Positions 6,687 to 11,630 of a stretch of 11,630 nt of DNA are shown here, one piece after another. Numbering within the stretch: position 1 is the first letter of the stretch; every line of letters begins with the position of its first letter. The stretch is taken from contig DALYLJ010000098.1 in NCBI GenBank assembly GCA_031976395.1, positions 1 through 11,630 of the forward strand, in the 5' to 3' direction. The DNA comes from UBA11164 sp002420085 (GTDB lineage Bacteria; Pseudomonadota; Gammaproteobacteria; Xanthomonadales; Xanthomonadaceae). The notes under the pieces were generated by a model. It had not been told where the DNA came from and made no database searches. It saw nothing but the letters and a program-made list of their open reading frames with translations. A program made the translations under genes and the position numbers.

Positions 6687-6702
6687 CACCCATCGACGGG
6701 TG
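6687..6702. terminator. Small hairpin between convergent genes
   Basis: caccc (6687-6691) pairs with gggtg (6698-6702) around a 6-base loop. It sits in the 24-base gap between the stops of paralog B and the phosphoribosyltransferase, where a bidirectional terminator would be expected. The stem is short and neither side has a T-tract. Confidence 0.3.
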
Positions 6703-6705
6703 ATC

Positions 6706-7269
6706 TCAGCCGCTCGCTCCGGGCCGGTACAGATCGATCTGCCAGTTGGCCTCATACGGCGGGATATTGCACTCGATCACATCGGCCGGGGCAATCTGGA
6801 GCCGGGCGCCGACGATTTCGGCCGTCACCGGCAAACGGGCCGCACAGCGATCGACCAATACCGCCGCGTGGATGAACTCGCCACCCCGCGAGCGCAGGAA
6901 CTCGACCACCCGAAACAGCGAATGCCCCTGATACAGGACATCATCGACCACCAGCATACGGCGGCCGGCCAGATCAAGCGTCGCCTGCCCGGCACCGAGG
7001 TCAAGTCGGGTTTCCGGATGCAGCAGGCGCAGATCGTCGCTGTAGCGCTTGACCTTCAGGTCGATTCGCTCGATCGACCAGTCCGGGTGCTGCCGAGCCA
7101 GACGCGCATGCAATTGCTCGGCCAGGGGCACACCCCGGCGCAGCACGCCGACCAGCAGCAGCGGCATGCGGTCGAAGCGCGCTGCGATCTGCTGCGTCAT
7201 CGCATCGAGCAGGGCATGCAGGCCCTGGTGATCGTAGAGCGGGTAGCGATCGGGTACTCGTTCGTTCAT
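6706..7269 (-). CDS. PyrR-like phosphoribosyltransferase
   Basis: A 187-residue type I phosphoribosyltransferase, cytoplasmic. The PRPP-binding motif is MLVVDDVLYQGHSL (105-118). VLVDRCAARLPVTAEIVG (137-154) matches the PyrR/uracil phosphoribosyltransferase pattern better than hypoxanthine-guanine enzymes, and KRYSDDL (74-80) resembles the PyrR YRDDL segment. Relatives transfer phosphoribose to a base or regulate pyrimidine genes. Two changes stand out: PyrR normally has YTGRT in the PRPP loop, and here it reads YQGHS. The acidic pair DD is kept, so PRPP binding is plausible, but activity on uracil is doubtful. No pyr gene is nearby. The ATG at 7269 overlaps the CHAD gene stop as ATGA, with GGA about eight bases upstream. 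A longer reading from a TTG at 7293 is less likely. It is probably the last gene of its operon. Confidence 0.85.
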   Translation of the reverse strand: MNERVPDRYPLYDHQGLHALLDAMTQQIAARFDRMPLLLVGVLRRGVPLAEQLHARLARQHPDWSIERIDLKVKRYSDDLRLLHPETRLDLGAGQATLDLAGRRMLVVDDVLYQGHSLFRVVEFLRSRGGEFIHAAVLVDRCAARLPVTAEIVGARLQIAPADVIECNIPPYEANWQIDLYRPGASG

Positions 7270-8195
7270 CGGTATTCCAATGGATCGGAGCAATCGGGCT
7301 GAGCGGGCGCAGCGATCGGCGTCGGTGACGACTGAAACGCATGACCGGATCGACCGTCCAGCACCCAGCCATCGCCTACAGCCGTGTCGAGGATAACTCT
7401 GCGCGCTCGCGCCAGGCCATGCTCGGCCACTGCGCGCAATGCCTTGCGATCGACCTTCGGGAATGCTGAACGCTTGCCGCAGTGTTCGGCCAGCAGGGCG
7501 AAATCCTGGGCCTGCCCGAGGGTGTCGGCCAGCCGTTCGACCGGCCCCGCGAACGCTTCACCCTCGACGTGGTGACCGAGTGCCGCCAACACCGTGTGCT
7601 GCTGTTTCAGCCGCCGCACCCGCCGTCGCCAGCGATGCCAATCGAGATCCTCACCACGGGCCTGGGCACGCCACGCGGCCCGCTCGACCTGATCGGCACC
7701 GACGGCAAGTGCCGCCGCAATGTGGTCCTCCTGACAGGCCGACCAATCGAGGACCGTCGCACCGGCGGCCAGCACCGCCAACAGACCGCGTCGATCGGTC
7801 AGCCCAGGATCGTCCGCCAGGGCCGTCTTCAGTGCCTCGGCACGTGCCTGCGCGGCGACCCGGCGCGCCCGGCGCAGCAAGGGTCGCGAAGCCGTCTGAC
7901 CGGGGTCGGCCAGCATCCGGTCGAGGGTTTCGACCAGGGCCTGGGCATCACGCAAGGCCGACAGGCTGTCGCACACGGCCCGCAAACCGTCATCGATCAG
8001 CGCTCTGGCACGGCCGTGGACACCGGCGAGCGCCAGGATCGCGCGCGCCCGACGCAGGGATTTCCGTGCTTGGTGGACGCCATCATGAAGCCGGCCGCCA
8101 CGTCGGCCGAGCAGACTGCCGGCCCGATCCAGTTCAGCGACCAGGCGCTGTCCGAGCGCGGGACCGAGCGTGGGCATTGGCGACTGCCGTGCCAT
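7266..8195 (-). CDS. CHAD domain protein
   Basis: A 309-residue, Arg/Ala-rich helical protein without signal peptide. The CHAD signature HQARKSLRRAR is at 41-51 and LSALRDAQAL at 78-87. The second half repeats the plan with WHRWRRRVRRLKQQ (186-199) and LGQAQDFALL (226-235). CHAD domains are four-helix repeats whose basic face binds inorganic polyphosphate, and several locate to polyphosphate granules. No CYTH triphosphatase domain is fused and no ppk gene is in view. The C-terminal tail beyond about 275 is variable. The ATG at 8195 has AGCAGG six bases upstream; an upstream in-frame extension to 8285 looks non-coding. Its stop overlaps the next gene start by four bases, so it and the PyrR-like transferase should be made together. 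A function joining polyphosphate and phosphoribosyl chemistry is speculation. Confidence 0.88.
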   Translation of the reverse strand: MARQSPMPTLGPALGQRLVAELDRAGSLLGRRGGRLHDGVHQARKSLRRARAILALAGVHGRARALIDDGLRAVCDSLSALRDAQALVETLDRMLADPGQTASRPLLRRARRVAAQARAEALKTALADDPGLTDRRGLLAVLAAGATVLDWSACQEDHIAAALAVGADQVERAAWRAQARGEDLDWHRWRRRVRRLKQQHTVLAALGHHVEGEAFAGPVERLADTLGQAQDFALLAEHCGKRSAFPKVDRKALRAVAEHGLARARRVILDTAVGDGWVLDGRSGHAFQSSPTPIAAPAQPDCSDPLEYR

Positions 8196-8305
8196 GGGCA
8201 CCTGCTTGATGTGACCGATATTCCATGCTACCCGTTTCCGAGTTTGCCGACACCGCCCAGGTGGGCATCGACCGTCCCCCACCATCCCCGCCGCGCGCGC
8301 CGTTC

Positions 8306-8320
8306 GACCGGCGCCCGGTC
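8306..8320 (-). other. GC hairpin at the NRDE stop codon
   Basis: gaccgg (8306-8311) and ccggtc (8315-8320) make a 6-bp stem with a 3-base loop, overlapping the NRDE stop codon (8321-8319). It opens the 123-base gap before the CHAD gene, the largest gap in this run. It could reduce read-through or mark an mRNA processing site. No T-tract. Confidence 0.35.
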
Positions 8321-9107
8321 ACGACCACGGCTGGCTCAGGGCCAGTCGTTCATGAGTTTCGCCAGTGACGTCGCCGGCCGCATCGAAACGCCGCTCGATG
8401 AAGGTCAAGACCCGGTCTTCGACCAATACGATCGTGCTGCAACGGGTGCCGTAGTCGCTGCCGACGATGAACGGCGACGACAGGAAACGCTCGCGATCGA
8501 GACCGACGCCGGTGTCCGGCAGGGCCACGTCGGGCGCCGGCACACGATCGGCCATCGCCGCGAACAGCGGTTCGAGGTCAGGCTCGCCGACCAACGAGTC
8601 CGCGTCGTCGAGCCAATCGGACAGACCTCGCACGGCACGGCTGGATTTGTGCCAGAGCTGATCCATCGGACCATTGGTCATGGCATGCCGACCGGGCGCA
8701 ACCGGCCAGGTCGAAAACTCGGGGTGATTGCCGACAAAACGCAGTTCATCGCCCGCCCAGAGCAGCAGATTGAACGGCGCGAAATCGCTCGCCTGCGCCC
8801 GCAGGGCCTGACCATAGACCACACCCTCGATGCTGTCACGCACGTAATCCAGAACCAGATCGCCACGCGAGCGCAGCACCACACGCCGGTCGGGCACCCG
8901 GACATTGGTGACCGCCGCCAGACGCCCACGCCCGGACGCCATCAGCCAGCCACCACCAGCCTGGAGATCGCGGCCCCCGACCAGATCGGGCGCGTGCGCA
9001 TCACGCCCGGCCGGCGCGGTCGGCCGGGCGTGGAACTCATCGCGGTTGGCGATCAGCGCCAGGCGATAGCGCGGGTGATCGCGCCAGGCAAAGGCAATCA
9101 GGCACAT
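8319..9107 (-). CDS. NRDE family protein (TANGO2-like)
   Basis: A complete 262-residue member of the NRDE/TANGO2 family. The defining tetrapeptide NRDE is at 21-24 in ALIANRDEFHARPT. It is followed by VGGRDLQAGGGWL (about 43-55), AAVTNVRVPDRR (about 64-75) and SRGDLVLDYV (80-89), all at the usual spacing. The protein begins MCLI; the cysteine at position 2 is conserved in the family and could become an N-terminal nucleophile, but this role is not proven. Human TANGO2 loss disturbs metabolism under stress and some relatives have been tied to haem handling, yet the bacterial biochemical role is unsettled. No signal peptide is seen, so it is cytoplasmic. It starts 20 bases after the HExxH protein gene; the ribosome site is weak, which fits coupling to upstream translation. 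Confidence 0.92.
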   Translation of the reverse strand: MCLIAFAWRDHPRYRLALIANRDEFHARPTAPAGRDAHAPDLVGGRDLQAGGGWLMASGRGRLAAVTNVRVPDRRVVLRSRGDLVLDYVRDSIEGVVYGQALRAQASDFAPFNLLLWAGDELRFVGNHPEFSTWPVAPGRHAMTNGPMDQLWHKSSRAVRGLSDWLDDADSLVGEPDLEPLFAAMADRVPAPDVALPDTGVGLDRERFLSSPFIVGSDYGTRCSTIVLVEDRVLTFIERRFDAAGDVTGETHERLALSQPWS

Positions 9108-9127
9108 TCAGCGTTCGGCCATAGCGG

Positions 9128-10609
9128 TCAGGGATTGACGGAGGGGCACTCGGCGGGCCGTTCGCTGGGATCCGTCCCGGCACTCAACGACCAGACCAGG
9201 GTGACTTCCGGGGTCTGGCGCACCCGTGCCGGCTGCTTGAGTGCCAATTGTGCGCGGCCCGCCACGATGCGAGACCCGGCCGGGCACAGTCCCTCTGAAT
9301 CGGCCAGGTTGCAGCCTTCGATCTTCGGCGCTCGCGCCAGGGCCACTTCGATCAGGCTGGCACCGGAGTCGTCCGGCGCCTTGCCCAGCAGTATCGGTCG
9401 GCCACTGATGCGGATCGCCATTTCATCGTCTTCGCTGACGAAGGGATTCGGATCGAAGACCACCGTTCGACCGTCGATCGAGCCCATGCGCGATGCCTGA
9501 AGACTACCCATCCCGGCGCCCGATGGCCGGATCTGAAGTCGATGACGCGCAGCGCTGCGATAGCGCTTACGGACCTTCTCCAGTACATCGCGCTGCTTCA
9601 CCAGCGCCCCCACCACCCGTTCGACGCTTGGAAGGGGTTGCAGCATGGCCTGTTCGGTGAGCGGCCTCGTTTCAGCCGGGTTGAACGCACTGGCCTCGGC
9701 CAGCAGACGGTAGAGCGATTCGCCGCGCGCAACCCGCTGACGCCACTCCGGCCATTCGGCGAGATCGAGCAGCACCGCAGCGGCAGCGCCGGTTTCGTAG
9801 CTCTGCCAGCGCAGCAGCCATTCCCATGAAAGCGACGGCAAATCGGTGCGCATCGCCCCTTCGGCCATCCGCTTGGCCAGTTCGGCGCCTGCACCGAAGT
9901 CGTTGGCTCGGTAGGCGACGAAAGTGGCGGTGCCCTCGGATCGCATGTAGTGGTCTTCGGTCTCTCCGGCGGATCGCGGCATGGCCTCCAGCCGCTGTTG
10001 CCGCAACGCCAGAACCATCCGCGCCAAGTGCCATCGCGCCGGCTCGTCCTGTTGCGCCACCGCCTCGAACAACAACAGCGTCTCACGCAGCTTGCTGCGA
10101 ACCCAGTCCACGTCGAGCGCAAAATCGAACGTGGGTATTCCCCATGGTTCCGGCTGGAACGCGCAACGCTGGTGGGCGTGGAACGCTTCGTGAACCACCA
10201 GAGACTCGACATCCTTGCTCGACCGATCCACCCGCACTGCATGGGTCGGCACGCCACCTACACGGGCCAGCAACCACATCGGCCCTGCGAAGCGCGTGCC
10301 CTCGCAAGTGCCCTGCCACAACCCGGACGATGACTCACCGGCCGGCTCGAATCCCTCCGGCGTTTGCTGCGGACTGTAGAGCACACAGGCACCATTGGAG
10401 CCATAGAGCAGGAACGACTGACCCACCGGCCAGAAATCCGGCCAGACCCGAGCATAACGTTCCTGCCGCGCAATCAGATGCTGCGCCTGCTCGACCAGAT
10501 ACCCGGGCGCCGCCGAGACTCCCATGCTGACCATGAGCAGCCCTGCCAAGCAAAAACGCCAGCCATTCCAGGAGTGTCGGCAGACACTCCTGGGTGGATC
10601 AAAGGCCAC
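9128..10609 (-). CDS. Secreted putative zinc metallopeptidase (HExxH), family unknown
   Basis: A 493-residue protein that I cannot assign to a named family. Residues 1-34 form a signal peptide (basic/aromatic lead, core FCLAGLLMVSMGVSA). VVHEAFHAHQ puts a zinc-binding HExxH at 140-144. E225 in SEGTATFVAYR is a good candidate for the third ligand, as in gluzincin-like peptidases where a glutamate in an EGxA helix completes the site. YETGAAAAV (271-279) may be another active-site helix. Eight Cys fall outside the motif, including C75, C102, C149, C433 and C442, suggesting disulfides. The C-terminal third (about 360-493) looks like a separate beta-rich domain. The GTG start abuts the BI-1 stop (TGAGTG), with GAGG five bases upstream inside BI-1, so translation is coupled. 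A perfect 11-bp hairpin covers codons 6-14. Confidence 0.75.
   Translation of the reverse strand: MAFDPPRSVCRHSWNGWRFCLAGLLMVSMGVSAAPGYLVEQAQHLIARQERYARVWPDFWPVGQSFLLYGSNGACVLYSPQQTPEGFEPAGESSSGLWQGTCEGTRFAGPMWLLARVGGVPTHAVRVDRSSKDVESLVVHEAFHAHQRCAFQPEPWGIPTFDFALDVDWVRSKLRETLLLFEAVAQQDEPARWHLARMVLALRQQRLEAMPRSAGETEDHYMRSEGTATFVAYRANDFGAGAELAKRMAEGAMRTDLPSLSWEWLLRWQSYETGAAAAVLLDLAEWPEWRQRVARGESLYRLLAEASAFNPAETRPLTEQAMLQPLPSVERVVGALVKQRDVLEKVRKRYRSAARHRLQIRPSGAGMGSLQASRMGSIDGRTVVFDPNPFVSEDDEMAIRISGRPILLGKAPDDSGASLIEVALARAPKIEGCNLADSEGLCPAGSRIVAGRAQLALKQPARVRQTPEVTLVWSLSAGTDPSERPAECPSVNP
10568..10593 (-). other. Perfect 11-bp stem-loop in the first codons of the HExxH gene
   Basis: ccaggagtgtc (10568-10578) and gacactcctgg (10583-10593) pair perfectly around a 4-base loop. 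On the minus-strand message the stem starts 14 bases after the GTG and 17 bases after the BI-1 stop; a TTTTT run appears about 11 bases past it. It could terminate or attenuate the BI-1 transcript, or limit initiation on the peptidase gene. Confidence 0.6.
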
Positions 10610-11284
10610 TCAGTCCTCGCCCGACAGGAAGCTGAACAGGTTCAGCAGGTGCGAGAACAGCACCGTGAGGTTGGCGAACAGCGACACCACCATATGCACC
10701 GGATTGGCCTCGCCGTCATGAATCATCCGGCTGGTGTCGAACAGGATCAGGCCGCACATCAGCATGACCGCCACCGCCGAGATCACCACCGACAGCAACG
10801 GGATGTTGAGGAAGATGTTCGCCACGATCGCCAGCACGACCACGATCATCCCGGCGAACAGGAAACCGCCCATGAAACTGAAGTCCTTGCGCGAGATCAC
10901 CGCATAGGCCGACAGGGCCACGAACAGCACCGCCGTAGTCGCCAGGGCATTGAACACGATGCTGCTGCCGCCCGGCATCGACAGGTAGGCATTGACCAGC
11001 GGACTGAGCAGGAACCCGACCAGGCCGGTCCACGCGAAGGTCATCAGGATCGCCGCCTGACCGGAGCGGACAGCGTGGATGGCGAACGGACCCCCAATGA
11101 AGACCACCATGAACACCACCCACATGCCGAGGCTCCAGCCGAGGCCGGCAGCCAGGCCGATGCCCGCACCCACGGCAGCCACCGCCAGGGCCATGCTGAG
11201 CAGCAGATAGGCATTGCGAAGGGTTCGATTGATGACGGACGGGGCCGCCACACTGACGTTCGGTCGCAGTTCGGGCGCAGACAT
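10610..11284 (-). CDS. Bax inhibitor-1/YccA family membrane protein
   Basis: A 224-residue inner-membrane protein with about seven hydrophobic segments after a polar N-terminus of some 24 residues. The family signature LILFDTSRMIHDG (179-191), followed by a last helix pair ending NLFSFLSGED, fits the YccA branch of the BI-1 (TMBIM) family. E. coli YccA binds FtsH and holds back its degradation of membrane proteins; other relatives are pH-gated calcium leak channels using aspartates at this end of the protein. The ATG at 11284 has AGGAGT eight bases upstream; a longer reading to 11485 crosses what looks like the leader and promoter. It is the first gene of the run that continues with the secreted HExxH protein, whose GTG directly follows this stop. 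An envelope proteostasis theme is possible but inferred. Confidence 0.93.
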   Translation of the reverse strand: MSAPELRPNVSVAAPSVINRTLRNAYLLLSMALAVAAVGAGIGLAAGLGWSLGMWVVFMVVFIGGPFAIHAVRSGQAAILMTFAWTGLVGFLLSPLVNAYLSMPGGSSIVFNALATTAVLFVALSAYAVISRKDFSFMGGFLFAGMIVVVLAIVANIFLNIPLLSVVISAVAVMLMCGLILFDTSRMIHDGEANPVHMVVSLFANLTVLFSHLLNLFSFLSGED

Positions 11285-11305
11285 GATCGAGACTCCTGTG
11301 ATTGA

Positions 11306-11515
11306 CGTTTCCCGGCCGACAGCAACCGGGTCGGTGGCAAAGTGTATACGGGAACCCCCGACGTGTTCATCACCGGCACGATGTCCCCGCTTCCGAAGAA
11401 CGATCCGCCTCCTCCCAGCGAGGGAAAGGTCTCGCCGATCCCACAGTACAGCGTTGCGCTGAAGGCATCGAACAATCCGCCTCACAACCTCCGCCCGAAA
11501 TCACCCCCGACGTGA
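11306..11515 (+). pseudogene. Possible PAAR-like coding relic
   Basis: An open frame between TGA at 11303 and TGA at 11513 reads RVGGKVYTGTPDVFITG at 11327-11377, resembling the end of PAAR repeats (GG-x-V-x-TGSPTVFIGG). PAAR proteins sharpen the type VI secretion spike. A Pro/Ser-rich tail follows (KNDPPPPSEGKVSPIPQY). There is no plausible ATG with ribosome site before the motif; only GTG 11342 or ATG 11381 is available. The sequence upstream belongs to BI-1 on the other strand. It may be a truncated remnant or pure chance. Confidence 0.2.
11343..11369 (-). promoter_or_regulatory. Weak promoter candidate for the BI-1 operon
   Basis: On the minus strand TGAACA (11369-11364), 15 bases, then TATACA (11348-11343). 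The -10 matches the sigma-70 consensus at 4-5 of 6 positions; the -35 is partial and the spacing short. The transcript would have a leader of about 50 bases. Confidence 0.3.
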
Positions 11516-11544
11516 AACCGCCAAGCACCGCCGCAGCCAATGCC

Positions 11545-11596
11545 CGTCCGGTGCTCAAGGCTGCCACGCCTGTCCTGTGCTCAAGGCCACCACACC
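11545..11596 (+). repeat. Imperfect tandem duplication, 26-base unit, two copies
   Basis: Unit one (11545-11570) and unit two (11571-11596) agree at 21 of 26 positions by eye, around the shared core GTGCTCAAGGC. No further copy is visible inside the window, though the edge is close. Confidence 0.6.
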
Positions 11597-11630
11597 CGCC
11601 GCCGTGAACCCAGGATTCGCGAACACCGCT

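Larger units (their letters stand above)
11285..11630. other. 346-base region upstream of BI-1
   Basis: It holds the BI-1 leader, a weak promoter candidate, a short plus-strand reading frame with PAAR-like wording, and a tandem duplication near the right edge. No complete gene was recognised on either strand. The plus-strand part beyond about 11390 is rich in proline codons in more than one frame, which may reflect a decayed coding region. Confidence 0.5.

Noticed and set aside
6706..7269. Hypoxanthine-guanine phosphoribosyltransferase (hpt) for this gene
   Set aside because: The VDDVLY loop and the VLVDR...LP...VG segment fit PyrR-type enzymes better than the hpt pattern with its VDDIxDxG loop.
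7482..9500. A 672-codon open frame on the plus strand
   Set aside because: It runs antisense through the CHAD, NRDE and HExxH genes, all with strong family motifs on the other strand; its protein has no domain pattern and is a GC-bias shadow.
11285..11485. N-terminal extension of BI-1 by 67 codons
   Set aside because: It is Arg-rich with no membrane character; the ATG at 11284 has a good ribosome site and the usual YccA length.

Overview
The window is about 11.6 kb of GC-rich DNA, densely coded, and most likely from a gammaproteobacterium related to Xanthomonadales/Lysobacterales. That assignment is inferred from protein style: a pyruvate dehydrogenase-type N-terminal lipoyl domain, a YccA-type BI-1 protein and an NRDE protein, together with strong codon GC bias. 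No rRNA, tRNA, CRISPR array, insertion sequence or phage gene was seen.

Left part (1-5113, all on the minus strand). An archaic (Csu/spore-coat-U type) chaperone-usher pilus operon reads right to left: major pilin (4628-5113), periplasmic chaperone (3790-4554), outer-membrane usher (1415-3802), then two related single-domain minor subunits (948-1412 and 350-823). The pilin carries an N-terminal donor strand. Both minor subunits start almost at their first cysteine and seem to lack one, which suggests pilus-tip proteins. No two-domain CsuE-type adhesin is present. After the operon comes the first 84 codons of a lipoyl-domain protein (E2, or lipoyl-fused E3, of pyruvate dehydrogenase), cut by the window edge.

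Middle (5114-6681). A 525-base divergent region holds a perfect TTGACA box and two abutting palindromes, upstream of the pilin gene. On the plus strand two tandem paralogous secreted proteins of unknown function follow (5639-6052 and 6178-6681). The second has an excellent match to a sigma-28 (FliA) promoter directly upstream, so it may follow the motility programme although it neighbours a pilus locus.

Right part (6706-11284, minus strand). A tightly packed run, probably one operon, reads right to left: BI-1/YccA membrane protein, a secreted protein with an HExxH zinc-protease motif, an NRDE (TANGO2-like) protein, a CHAD-domain protein, and a PyrR-like phosphoribosyltransferase whose start overlaps the CHAD stop (ATGA). 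The last 346 bases hold the BI-1 leader, a possible PAAR-like coding relic on the plus strand and a short tandem duplication.

A recurring feature is a GC-rich stem-loop without a good U-tract close to many stop codons (near 330, 925, 4607, 6080, 6695, 8313 and 10580). The most striking is a perfect 11-bp stem at the start of the protease gene. The best candidates for something undescribed are the tandem secreted paralogs with the sigma-28 signal, the twin donor-strand-less pilus subunits, and the HExxH protein.
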